From contig CM022671.1 in assembly GCA_012295275.1 (NCBI GenBank), positions 332,501 to 387,500 of the forward strand: DNA of 55,000 bases, read 5' to 3'. Of the stretch, positions 1 through 15,750 are shown piece after piece. The position numbers were made by a program, and so were the translations under genes. Position 1 is the first letter of the stretch. The number at the start of each line of letters is the position of its first letter. The notes under the pieces were generated by a model, which ran no database searches, was not told the DNA's origin, and saw only the letters and a program-made list of their open reading frames with translations. This DNA comes from Chrysomallon squamiferum. Taxonomy: Eukaryota; Mollusca; Gastropoda; Neomphalida; Peltospiridae.

Positions 1-192
1 CATCACCTGCTGCATTTCAGTCAGCCTCGCTCTAATACGTATTTGTTACGTAATGGGAAATAAAAAATAGTGTGCTATTTATAGGACTCACTCCCCCCAT
101 TACACAGCAGAAACGAAATATTAAGAAATAGTAATAGTTTTTAATTTTTTTATTTTTTATTTTTTAATAATCGGGATAGAATGCTTATGTTT

Positions 193-239
<47 letters not shown>

Positions 240-755
240 TCATTACATAAATATTATATCTTGATAAATATATGCATGAAAGCATTGCATACATACATAG
301 ATAGTCTGTGATAGATGGACATATGTTTACTTTCATTTGTACAAAGATGCGAATATATATACGTATATGCATACATACATACATACATACATACCTCTTA
401 TCTATTTATCTACACACACACACACACACACGTGTTGTTTACACATATACACACACTAATACACATACCGATATACTCTAAGTACATAAATACTTACGTA
501 ACTATACTAAAACAAATACATATATGGACTGCAAGATCAGTCAGTCACAAAGTTTAAAATACGCTGATGTTAAACAATCATTCATTCATTCGTTAGATAA
601 TGCGTTGTCGACCTATATCAATTACGTTGTCGGAGTTGCGTACTAAAACCCATTAAGAACGTCGCCTAGCCGTCTTTGTGGTTATTTCCGCAATTTATCT
701 TAAAATCTATCAACTCTCAGAAAGACAAATCTGTCTGGGTTAAAAAATAGGACAA

Positions 756-789
<34 letters not shown>

Positions 790-954
790 ATCATGTACAT
801 ATGTAAAATTAAAATATAGCTACCAATAATTCTAATTCTATTTATACTACTACTGCTACTACAACTAATACTAATACTATTACAACGAAGAAGAAAAAAA
901 AAAGTAGAAGACATTTTTATAAATAAATAAATAAATAGTCTTATTTTTATATTA

Positions 955-957
<3 letters not shown>
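1..957. other. Left-edge non-coding stretch, AT-rich with short microsatellites
   Basis: No open frame here resembles a protein. The stretch holds a (TA)n run at 196-231, (CATA)n at 370-394, (CA)n at 412-431 and (AAT)n at about 760-789. Small open frames across these are repeat translations. Confidence 0.7.

Positions 958-1044
<87 letters not shown>
958..1044. repeat. (CT)n-(CA)n compound microsatellite
   Basis: An uninterrupted CT run of about 76 bases passes directly into CACACA. The same CT/CA adjacency recurs, in either orientation, near 3526-3722, 41768-41880 and 46304-46408, and loosely at 54557-54650. Confidence 0.95.
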
Positions 1045-1611
1045 TTGCTTCTTTGTTCATCCGTTATTTATTTATTTTTTTTATTTTCTGTTTTGTTTTT
1101 TTCTCCGCCTTGAGTTCAAATACAATGTACAGGAATATACTTTCGTTTCCTTCTTTACCCAGGAAACAGAATAGAGAAAATGTTTGACAAAACATGAAAA
1201 CTGAGTTAAATCAAAGTTCAGTACATGTATTCGTAGTCTGGGTCAAACTGTGTACTCTATTGACGTCATTTACTTTTACAAATATATACTTCTAATTCAT
1301 TCACTGTCTAATGACGTCATTAGTGAGTTAAATGAATGAATGCTACATGACAGTGACAAGGATAAAATATACTGTTGCTATAGTAACCTACCGATTTTAA
1401 TGAATGGAAGTTTTATTTTAATGTGGTGAATAGCCTTTGCTAATTATAAAGTAGATCAATAGAGAATGAATGTTGTTATCATCGAATTATGTATTGTTAG
1501 ACAGACAGACAGACATCGTGAGCTACTGTTGTTGTTGTTGTTAATGTTGATGCTGCTGATGTTTTTGTTGTTACTATTGTTGTTATATCTTCTTATCATT
1601 ATCCTTATCGA

Positions 1612-1620
<9 letters not shown>

Positions 1621-1687
<67 letters not shown>
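1621..1687. repeat. (ATT)n-(AGT)n compound microsatellite
   Basis: ATT triplets change abruptly into AGT triplets. It is one of five such junctions in the window, all in the same orientation. The open frames over it (poly-Ser, poly-Leu, poly-Ile) are repeat artefacts. Confidence 0.95.
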
Positions 1688-1688
<1 letters not shown>

Positions 1689-2375
1689 TTGTTGATGGTG
1701 TGTCGTTAAACAATTATTTAGTCCATCGTGCTAGAAGAATTATTCTAGAAAAGCCGCCGCTGATTATTTCTGTTCACGGTTTGTTAATAACCGTGGTTTA
1801 GACTCTCCTATCTTTATGAAGGTGCCTCTAAAATATCCACTTCGCTAATCAATGGATGGGAAGTTTAGTAAAAGATGCTTTTTCTCTTTTGTTTTCTAAA
1901 CAGAAAGGCCTTTGACCCCATATTACCTTGTGCCGATAATAATATTTATAATAGTGTAGTTTCAAGTCACAAAACATTTTTAAATTTTTTTTCTCACGAA
2001 AACATACTTATCAATGACTGGTTGGATTTCACTTACATGTAAATTTGGTTTAACTTACATCTTCGTTAACAGTTCTAAATAAACATTTTACGTGTATTTT
2101 AGAATTTAATAATAACAACAACAACAACAACAATAAGTCTACTGATCTGTTATATAAACTATAACAGTATATTTACATATACATGTATTTGAACAGTGAA
2201 ATTTATAAGACCATAGAATGTTAGATCAGTATGGCATTTGCGACCAGCATAGTAAAATGAGACTAATACCCCCCCCCCCAACTAAATGCAAAATAGCTAG
2301 AAAACACCTTTCTAAATTATATATATTTTGTTTTTGTTTTGTTGTTATTGTTGTTTGTTGGTATTTGTTTTGGGT

Positions 2376-2438
<63 letters not shown>

Positions 2439-2640
2439 ATATAGTACTGAGACTGAGATAATTTTTCTACATACATGTTACATTTATAGAATAATAATTC
2501 CTAGCCTTAGGTTATAAAAAAGTTAACGATTTAAATATAGATTTTATTCATTTTAGTTTTATATTCAAATATTTATATCCATAATTCTTTTCTTTTTTTA
2601 ACTTTTTTTTCAAAAGGAGGCTTTGACTTTAGGCTTTAGA
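1688..2640. other. Non-coding stretch with a (GT)n array
   Basis: No protein or RNA gene recognised. It holds a (GT)n run at about 2381-2437, a short AAC-type run near 2108-2132 and a C run at about 2271-2279. Confidence 0.65.
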
Positions 2641-2667
2641 TGATGATGATGACAATATTATTATTAT

Positions 2668-2735
<68 letters not shown>

Positions 2736-2736
2736 T
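2641..2736. repeat. (GAT)n/(ATT)n-(AGT)n compound microsatellite
   Basis: GAT triplets, then ATT triplets, then about 22 AGT triplets, followed by an AAAT run. Same junction type as at 1621-1687. Confidence 0.95.
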
Positions 2737-2760
2737 AGTATAAATAAATAAATAAATCCA

Positions 2761-3012
2761 TTAATTAATTAGTAAAGAAACAGACGAATTATCCACGAAT
2801 ACACTGTATGTCAGGATGTTATCAAAGCTGGCTAAATGCTCCTGATCTGTGATCTCGAATTTGACTGGACGAAAACGAGGAAAACAGTCACGCATGGGTG
2901 AACTGTAGAGAAACAGCTCAGCTGAAATTTGCTGACCTGTTGTCACCCTACTGGGTTTCTTCTTCACAATAATATTATAATATAAATGCCTCAGTAATCT
3001 GATATTCCTCAA
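2761..3012 (-). other. Unrecognised open frame, possible orphan exon
   Basis: An 83-codon minus-strand frame ends in tandem TTAATTAATTAA-type sequence. Its central part, about 2765-2965, is of ordinary complexity and reads like protein (RFRPVKFEITDQEHLASFDN) rather than simple repeat, unlike every other open frame in the left 7 kb. I do not recognise the family; a vague similarity to the C-terminal half of a doublecortin fold (SFDNIL) is too weak to use. No strong polypyrimidine tract precedes it on the minus strand, and possible splice sites are ambiguous. It could be an internal or terminal exon of a gene extending either way, or chance. Confidence 0.25.
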
Positions 3013-3047
3013 GTTTTTATTTCCTTATAGCTGCTCGTCATCCCCGG

Positions 3048-3233
<186 letters not shown>

Positions 3234-3525
3234 ATTATAATACACATTCACCTGGCTTCAGTCAGGACTTTCTAACAAGGAAGATTAGAAAAATACGAAA
3301 AGATTTTTGTTTGATTATTTCTGTCAGTTATCCAATAGAAACATTGTAGAGAATTGCTTCATTAGTCAACTATTTAGATAACAATCAAACCCTTCATTTC
3401 CTTCATGTGTCTTCCTTGAAAAAAAAAAATTTGAAGCATATCAGTTTTTATTGACATTTATAATCCGCGTTGAAATGCTTTAGGAATTTTGATCGTGTAC
3501 TCTCTTTTTCTCTCTCTCTCTCTAA

Positions 3526-7034
<3,509 letters not shown>

Positions 7035-10000
7035 TTAAATCTTTTTGTTTTTCTTCTCTTTCACAGCTTGATGTAGTTTCACCAGATCACTGTGAAGATT
7101 ACGGTTGAGGATTTTTGAAACACAAATGACCGAGCCCAAAACTGCTCCCATCATTCCTGCCACACAAGCATCCTGACCTGAAAAACAATCATTTTAATTT
7201 CATTCATCTCAAATGATTTCACTTTAGTTTATATTAATTTAATATTGTATATTTTGCATAATTGTTTTATATTATTATTTTTTCTTTTAGTATTAATTTT
7301 TTTTTTCTTGTATATTATTTACTTCACTTAGTTTCAATTTTATTCATTTTACTTTAATTCTGATTTTTTTACTAAGATTTAACATTGTTTACTTACCTGT
7401 AATGTACAGTCCAGATATTCCGGTCTCTGGACGTAGATATAGCCATGATTCCAGTGCAAATCTCTCTCTGGTAAACTTCAAACCATAAGCTTCACCTTTT
7501 GGAGATCCCAGGTAGTAACTGCAGCTGACTGGAGTTCCTGTTTCCATATACTCCATCTGAAACAAAAACATTTAACGAGTAATTCACCTTATTGCTATTA
7601 CTACTGAATTAAAAGAAATTTAGTCAGTAATATAGAAAATATCAAATTCACTTTATTTGTATTGTTAATATTACTGAAATAGAAGAAATTAAATATTTGT
7701 ATTGTTAATATTACTGAAATAGAAGAAATTAAATATTTGTATTGTTATTATTTTTGAAACAAAAGAAATTAATTAAGTAATATTGTTACTACTATTGCTT
7801 CTGCTATGGATACTTCTGCAATAAAAACATTTTTGTTGATTTTACTGCTCATGAAGTTTTTGAATTTCTTTTACATTGTTTCTCCACAGAAAGTTCATTT
7901 CATAATTAATTTTTTTTTTGTTTGTTGCATTTTTTTAACTTATGAACTGCAGTATAATATTTCATATTGCATAGATATTATTATCATCATCACTGATTAA
8001 GTTATTTAAACAGGTACTATTCATTGTTAATCTCTGACCTTTCCTTCAAGCTGAGGGAAGAGCTCACAACACTGTTTCCACATCTGGTTTCCGAGAGCTG
8101 TTTTTATTTGTTCGTAACGTTCACCGCGATGTCTAACCTTCTCATCCTTCCATTCTGAAAACCACTCCCACTTTCCAAATGTAATTAACTGAGCTACACT
8201 CTTACCTAAAAATATCAATATATAAAATTCTACATCACAGTTCTTTCAGTTTACAATTTGTACACAGTGTAAGTCTACTAAAATTATTTACACACACACA
8301 CACTCTATCAGTACAAAATACTTAAATTTCTTAACAAAAAATAACTTCAGAACCATCTAGAGTAAAATTATTTCAGTGTGAGTTGCCAAATAAAGGCATT
8401 TTATTATAAATTCACTCTTCAAATAATGGAAGACTCAGTCTTTTTAGAAACTTTGCAAATATTAATATTTGGCACAATAAAGGACAGAGGTTTCTTTTTT
8501 ATCTATATTACAATATCATACCTGGGTATCTCTTTTCATATGATATATCTTTTGCTGAAGGAAATGATATAAACATCATTGGTACCTCTGCAGTTTCCAG
8601 ATCATCAACAGACAAGGATGCAAATTCACTCATGAGAGTGTTGAAATCATTGCTTTTTAACAAATAAATTGATAATACAATTTTTATTATTTTTTGAATT
8701 TTACTTATGGAATTATGTTTATTTAACAATAGTATGTCAACACATTTTAAAACAAACATTTATCATCTGCATAAGAATATGAAATAAGAAACTTCAAGCA
8801 GCCATTTCATCGGTACATTTTTGTTCCACTTAGCAAATAATAATCTTTCATGAACATTCCTGAAAACAGTAAATTTTATACCACATCCCATACACAAGTT
8901 GGAATAAGCAGTTACCAAAAGGATGTGCAGAAAAAAGTGACCCTGCATCATACCCTCAGAGTATAACTAAATACAAAGTAACCCTAGATACAATGTACCC
9001 TTCTGATTATAACTCTAACTACTATGTATCCCTCAAATTATAACTCCAAATCATAAATATCCTTCAGGATTTATCTTTAAATACCTAGTTGCCTTTAGGT
9101 AACTAATACTAAACACTAAATATATATATACTCTTTCTTTTGGAACTGTTTGTAGGTTATTATTAAAACCAAAGATTTCAAATAATCTGTGATGTAAGGA
9201 TATAAAGATGAGACAAATTGTTTATATTAAAAGAAAAAAATGCTGACGTTGTGGTTTTATCTAGATTATTTAAATACCTCATATAGGCCCATGTGTTTGC
9301 AGCTTTCAGTCCAAGTTCACTTGAACTGCCAGATATTCCAACAAAGACTGAGAAGAATGAAATTCCTGACCCCAGCTTCTCCATCACTGGATAAATAGCT
9401 GAAGAAAACAAAAAAACACACATTATATAAACACTAAGACAGCCACAATAACTCTACTCTTACTGTATGTAGTAAGGTACCTAAATTACTGAATGATGCT
9501 ATGAATCTAAGACCCAGTCCTGCATGGATCATTATTTTCTGTGAACCTGATGGCACAGAGAATTAAATAAAATATTTTTTTTTTGATATAACTATCACTA
9601 TTTATTGAACATGTAAATATTAATAAAATAAAGCAAAACAAAAATAATAACAACTATAATAATAATAGATTTAGTAAGTTAATTCTTAACATTCTGACAA
9701 ATATGATAATGTGTAAAATATAAAAAAAAATATATGTATGTGTATATAAAATGATAACTACTTACGTGATTTGACAGCAATTTCTTTTGGCAATAGTTTA
9801 GTAAATGTGTTAATGATTCCAGCATCAGAAATGACCATCTTGGCCAAAATATCAATATCTCCTGAAGACTTGTGAACTCGAACACCTGAACATTTTAATG
9901 TAAAATCCAATCAGTGTAAAATAATAATTTGTTTTTCATTTTAACAGGTGTCACAGTTTTGCTTAATTGTTTAATTTATTTTTAAAAATGCAAAACAAAA

Positions 10001-13000
10001 GTTTAATTGATATTCTCTAAATTTGCTAAATACCAAATAATAATAATAATAATAATAAATAAATGAAATACGATAAAAAAAAAAAAGCTAAGAAAACCTG
10101 ATGTTAACAAAATATTAACAAACATCATGAATTTATAATCTTTGTTTGGACTAATTACTACTAGCAGTATTATTTGTTGGACAGAAACAAATTTTCATTG
10201 GGTAAACAGGTTGTTTACCTGTAACTTGACCTTTCTGATTGGTCAGAATCTTTGTAACAGGAGCCTGAACCAGGACACGCCCACCATGGTGTTCAATCCC
10301 CTGTATCATGTGAAACGGTATCTCACTTGAACCTCCTTTCATGTAAAAGGCTCCTTTAAGGTAATGGTTGATAACACTGACATGAAATGAGAATGGGGCT
10401 TCATGTGGCATACAACCTGCAAAAAACGAAAATATTTCTCTGAACTGATTACTTAACAACAAGAACCAAAAAAAAAGAAAGATGAAAATTAACAATAACC
10501 CAATTAATCAATAAAATGATTGGATTTGGGGAGATAAACCCAAAATCTGAATTCATAAGAAAATTTAATTAACTTTTCATCAGCTTGAATCACAGACTGA
10601 CAAAAACACACATCATAAGAAAATATCATATCAAATTTAAAGAAAATGTTTTACATAAAATTTTTTGTTACATCCATATTAATGCATACTGTTCAAATGT
10701 AATTACATTAAAATTAGTAAGAAAAATTTTAAAAGTAAATAATCAAAGCTGATCTGTTTGTTTCTTAGAATAACTTAATATATTTAAAATCTATCATCTC
10801 GATTTGAGATACATGTATAAATTGCTCATATTTTTAATAAATATATAAAATATATAAATTCAGGTTAAATAAAATAACTGCAATATCTAATATCATTTTA
10901 CCATAGTCTCCAATGATGTATGAAAGAACGGCCTTCAAATCAGCATTGTTGGTGATGCTGTCAAGAACTTCCTGCAGACTTGTCTGTGAGTATTTGACCC
11001 AGTCCTTGTACATGAGCTGGAAGATTCCAGTTTGTACCATTAGCTTGGCCAACCATAAAGGCATGAACTTCAACATGTAAGGAGCAGAGGAGTATCTTCT
11101 AGCTTTCTGAAATAGATTGTTATAATTTAGTTTTCATGGTTATTGTTTAACCACCTGGCCATGATTAAATAACTTCTAAAAAATAATAATTCTCTTTATT
11201 CTGACTTCATAAAAATAAATATATTAACAATAATAAATAAATAAAAATCTATTTTTAAATATTAAAATTCTTTGCTATACAATACATATATGAATATTTA
11301 TTTTTAATTGTTTTGAAGAAAGCAATAACACCTCAGATTACATTTAAATCAAAGAGCAGTATATCAAAATATAACACTGGTTTTCTAATCTGTATATTAA
11401 AAAATAAAGAAAACTCTTTTTATTCTGTATAACAATATATTCTGATTTAAATGCTAAAGTCTAGCTCTGAATATATTTTATATGTGAAAGTGTCTATAGA
11501 TACCATCATAACTTCTCGGAACTTATCCACATCACCTTTGTTGTCAGGAAATAACTTTTTAAGTTGGTCCCAATACTCTTGGTTAGGCCCTGATCTCATG
11601 GGGTAAATTTTGGCTTTTCTTGGCTCACCAAGAGCAACCTGAAATCAAATTATTAAAACAGGAATTAGTATTAAAAATAGTGAAAATATATATTAAAATC
11701 AAAACAAGTAAGAAAAATTACTTTATACATATGATTAGAGAAAACAAGATGTTTTTTGTTGTTTTGGTAAACAGTGAATATAACTCTCAAATACTCCAAA
11801 AAGCCATAGAAATACATTTTAAATATAATATCTTTCTTATTAGATACACAAAATGTAGATATGATTCATTAAAAATTAATAGGATATCCAGTTTAAAAAA
11901 ATATATATATATCTTTTAATGCATACTGATAATAATCATTCTATGCTTTCATTACAAATATCAAATTAAAACTTCAGTAAATTTGTATCCATGGTATTGC
12001 AAAAAATAATTCTATAAATCTGTTGTATTCTAGTATATATAAGAATCTTTGAGAATGTTCAGTTACATTTATATTTAAAATATTATTTTGCAATAAATGA
12101 CTATATTTTTAATCATAAAATATAAATATTACAAACTTAATTTTAATATTTTGTTATTTATAAATTCTGAATTTACCAACTTTGGCTTCAATTTATAATA
12201 GTTTTTATTCATGTCCCACTAACTCAGTATCTGCAGCATTAGGAAATATTCATAAAAGTACCTACAACATCAAATTCTTGGTCCATTGGTATCCATTCCA
12301 ACTGACCTTCAGTCAACTGATCAACTAAGACATGAGACCACGACTTTCCATCCATTTCTCCAATATAATGAATTCCTACAAAGTGAGGACATTTATTTAA
12401 ATTATATTCCCAGTATAACTACATTGTTATACACACAACCTTTAATTTCAGCAATTATGTAGAGCTCTCTGAGGTCCATTATCCCTGTCATATCTACTTC
12501 TTTCGCTTCCATGTTCAAATGTTTAGACTCTAGTTATGAATTTTAATTAATAATTATTACATCCTGCCAAAAAAAGAAATATTTTATTTCAAATTGGTTG
12601 ACTTTTTCACCAATTCATTTCAACCTACCAGTGTCAAATTCAAATCCTTTCTCAATAAATGTATGACAACATCCTCCAGCGACATCATGCTGTTCCAGAA
12701 CAAGAACTTTTTTCCCAACCCGACTGAGTAACACTGCAGCTGACAAACCTCCAATACCACTTCCAATAACAATGACATCAAGGTTGTCTGGAATTTTTGA
12801 TATCTTGAACCCTAAACAGAAAGACAAAATTTTAATTGATTTCTTATTTTATTATTATTTATCATTATTAAAAACACCCAGGCTTTTTCTGTGAATATAC
12901 AAACTAATGTGTTTTATAACTAAAATATTCAGCAGTACATAAATTTATTACTTGTATCTTGCCAGAAATTTACTGTTGTTAATTAGGTGATAATATAAAT

Positions 13001-14047
13001 AATGTTTAAAAGAATTCTATACAAAATGTAGTAAAGAGTATGTGTTTCAATAATCATATCTGTAATAAGACTTTCTTTTTTTACTAAAATACACATGGAG
13101 AAAATCATAATAATTTGTGTTGTATACAACAAACCTATTTCTATCATTATTTACTAAGTTACCTTACATTAATCAGTAAATGGTGCTTACTAATGATTAA
13201 ATAGGTCAAATTATAAATACACTATGTGACATTTTTAATTGTGTAACAATGTGAACTTTGGACTTTGGACTTTGCTATGAATGAGTATGCATAGATTTAT
13301 GTTTAGAGTGTATTCACCTTCAAGGACAAGATAATATTATTATTATTAATGTATATAACATTTTCCCTTATCATTTAGCTTTAAAAAATCATTTTCCTAA
13401 CAAAACTTGCAAAGAATTATGTTTCAGTTATATGTTTTGGTTTATAAACTATGCTACTACAACTGCAACTGTAAGAAAAACATTTTGCATCTCATTTATT
13501 ATTTATTCAACAATTAGCCGAGATCCTGACTTTTTTGTTGTTGTTGTTGTTTTTAAATTCCATATTACTGATATAACAAAAGTAATAAGCAAAAGCCTCT
13601 GAATAATAAACAGACGTTCAGCTATACAAAGTCAGCTATCATTTATAATTTTTTAATACAACATTATTAAAGTTGCTACTACTTTAACTACTGAACAATA
13701 AATAAACGACTGCATACCTTTGATTATATATCACTGATAGCAGAGATTAAACTCAGAGCCAAAGATAATAAAAAGAAGATGAAGAAAGAAATCAAATAAC
13801 AGTAATAGTTACACAATAAATTCTTCGTTTTAGCTAACTTACTCTGTTTTAAAACCACATCTCTCGCTTTTTTTTCTGTGACAAGTGGTTTTATTGGTTT
13901 GATAAATTCCTCGCCAAATGGATTTCTGCCTGGTTTCGAACCGACAAAAAAGAGCGACAAACAAACTATAAAACAATATAACAGCAAACCTATTACAAAT
14001 ATATTTGGATTTCGCATAAAATATTCAATGATCGCTTCTACACCCAT
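7035..14047 (-). CDS. RETSAT: All-trans-retinol 13,14-reductase (retinol saturase), copy A, 12 exons
   Basis: Seen: coding exons in 5'-3' order are 14047-13843, 12811-12629, 12375-12266, 11638-11504, 11106-10902, 10416-10219, 9885-9766, 9398-9278, 8652-8522, 8205-8039, 7556-7397 and 7177-7035. All have GT donors and AG acceptors and they join in one frame to give 625 codons plus TAA; the human enzyme is about 610. Residues about 15-37 form a hydrophobic N-terminal segment, consistent with a membrane anchor. The FAD dinucleotide-binding motif GSGIGG is at about 85-90, with the ribose-binding acid in VLVLEQH at about 108, followed by AGGCCHTF and the [11 protein letters not shown] segment typical of the family. 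The conserved GGSSEIPF and C-terminal LYITGQDA segments are also present. Known: RetSat enzymes are NAD(P)H-dependent ER flavoproteins of the CrtI/carotenoid-isomerase superfamily that saturate the 13-14 bond of all-trans-retinol. The substrate in this animal is inferred. Start chosen: the only ATG before the anchor. The last residues are rich in Lys (KEKKNKKI). Confidence 0.93.
7656..7770. repeat. 40-bp tandem repeat in RetSat A intron 10
   Basis: About three copies of a 40-bp unit (ATTGTTAATATTACTGAAAT followed by AGAAGAAATTAAATATTTGT). The first two copies are nearly identical and the third is diverged. It lies between exons 10 and 11 of RetSat A. Confidence 0.85.
8951..9105. repeat. Decayed ~30-bp tandem repeat in RetSat A intron 8
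   Basis: Recurring phrases of the type CCCTCA-gATTATAACTC-AAATAC succeed one another about five times with spacing near 30 bases. Copies are diverged from each other, so this is an old minisatellite. It lies within the intron between exons 8 and 9. Confidence 0.5.
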
Positions 14048-14164
14048 TATTCTGTAAAATATTGACTATCGTTTGAGCTGTCTTCTCTCGTCTGCCTAAA
14101 ATGTCACTCCACATAGATATTTTGTTAGAGTAGTCTTCCCATGTTGTTGTTTTTTTTGTTTTTT
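14048..14164 (-). promoter_or_regulatory. Probable 5' UTR/promoter of RetSat A
   Basis: This lies immediately upstream (minus-strand sense) of the copy A start codon, before the T-rich low-complexity region. No clear TATA box is seen. Assignment is by position only. Confidence 0.35.
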
Positions 14165-14256
14165 TTTGTTTTTTTTTTTTTTTTCGTGTGGGTTTTTTAT
14201 TATTATTATTATTTTTTTTATAACCATTATTAATCTTTCTTATTTTTATTTCTTCA

Positions 14257-14298
<42 letters not shown>

Positions 14299-14704
14299 TA
14301 GTAGTAGTAGTAGGAGTAGTAGCAGTAGTAGCAGAAGAAATTTTATTCTTTAAAGGCTATTTATTTTATTTCATGTAGTATTTGATTTCCTTTATATATT
14401 TATAAGATTTATATATTTATTACTATTTTAACCTTGTTATAAAAAAAAATATAAAAAAATAAAAAACTGCAAAGACTTAATTTCCTATCCTCTCTAACTT
14501 AAAATAAAGCTTGTTCTGCATTCCAGTTGCTGTTCAGTGCTGGTATTTTTATTTTCCTTTCTCTGCAAATCAGAAAATGTAACCACTGATGTCTGCAGTA
14601 GATTTCCTTTCTTTGATAACATCTTTACCAAAAATAATATTAATAAAAATTATTTATTATTATTTTTTTTTTTTTTTTTTTTTGTGGGTTTTTTTTTTTA
14701 TTAT

Positions 14705-14743
<39 letters not shown>

Positions 14744-14800
14744 CCATTATTAATCTTTCTTATTTTTATTTCTTCAGTTATTATTATTATTATTATTATT

Positions 14801-14839
<39 letters not shown>

Positions 14840-15172
14840 CAGAAGAAATTTTATTCTTTAAAGGCTATTTATTTTATTTCATATAATATTTGATTTCCTT
14901 TATATATTTATAAGATTTATATATTTATAATATTTATTACTATTTTAACCTTGTTATAAAAAAAATAAAAATAAAAAACTGCAAAAACTTAATTTCCTAT
15001 CCTCTCTAACTTAAAATAAAGCTTGTTCTGCATTCCAGTTGCTGTTCAGTGCTGGTATTTTTATTTTCCTTTCTCTGCAAATCAGAAAATGTAACCACTG
15101 ATGTCTGCAGTAGATTTCCTTTCTTTGATAACATCTTTACCAAAAATAATATTAATAAAAATTATTTAAAAA
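14165..15172. repeat. Tandem duplication of a ~515-bp segment
   Basis: Two adjacent copies, about 14165-14657 and 14660-15172. They share the order T-rich tract, TAACCATTATTAATC, (TTA)n-(GTA)n microsatellite, GCAGAAGAAATTTTATTC, AAATAAAGCTTGTTCTGC, CTGATGTCTGCAGTAG and a final TTACCAAAAATAATATT. Offsets between matching landmarks are 520 bp at the left and 512 bp at the right; most differences are microsatellite length changes. It lies upstream of RetSat A and downstream of RetSat B. Confidence 0.93.
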
Positions 15173-15680
15173 AAAATTTGTTTTACCTGGTTTATAATTC
15201 TTAATATAAAAATGAAATGCATCATTAAAGAAAGGTTTATTTAATCAGTCTCAGACCATTTACTATTTTTAATTTATAATTTTCCCTTTATTATTTTAAA
15301 ATAATTTTCCCACATTTAATTCATGAATCAAGACAAATTAATTTAAAAATAAAGATTTCCTTTATTACTAGAACACCTTCAAACAAAGCAATAATATAAA
15401 TGCATATAATGTGGCACAAATTCAAAGCACTAAAGAAAAACATACAGAAAAGAACAGACTTTTCCATTATTAAAAATACATTTTGTTCTTTGTTATTTCA
15501 TCAATATATATATTTATAGATAGATAGATAGATAGATATATGAACTGCAGTTTTGAAATCACATTAATAATCTTGAAAGCATTTAAAAAGAATAACTTTT
15601 TAAAGCAGCAAGCTAGTATTAGTGGTCTGGAAAAAAAACCCAGTCAGTATCAAACAAGCAAATTGAAATAAACTTAATAA

Positions 15681-15750
<70 letters not shown>

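Noticed and set aside
13930-13945. tRNA B-box-like GGTTTCGAACC
   Set aside because: It lies inside RetSat A exon 1 coding sequence and has no matching A-box or cloverleaf.
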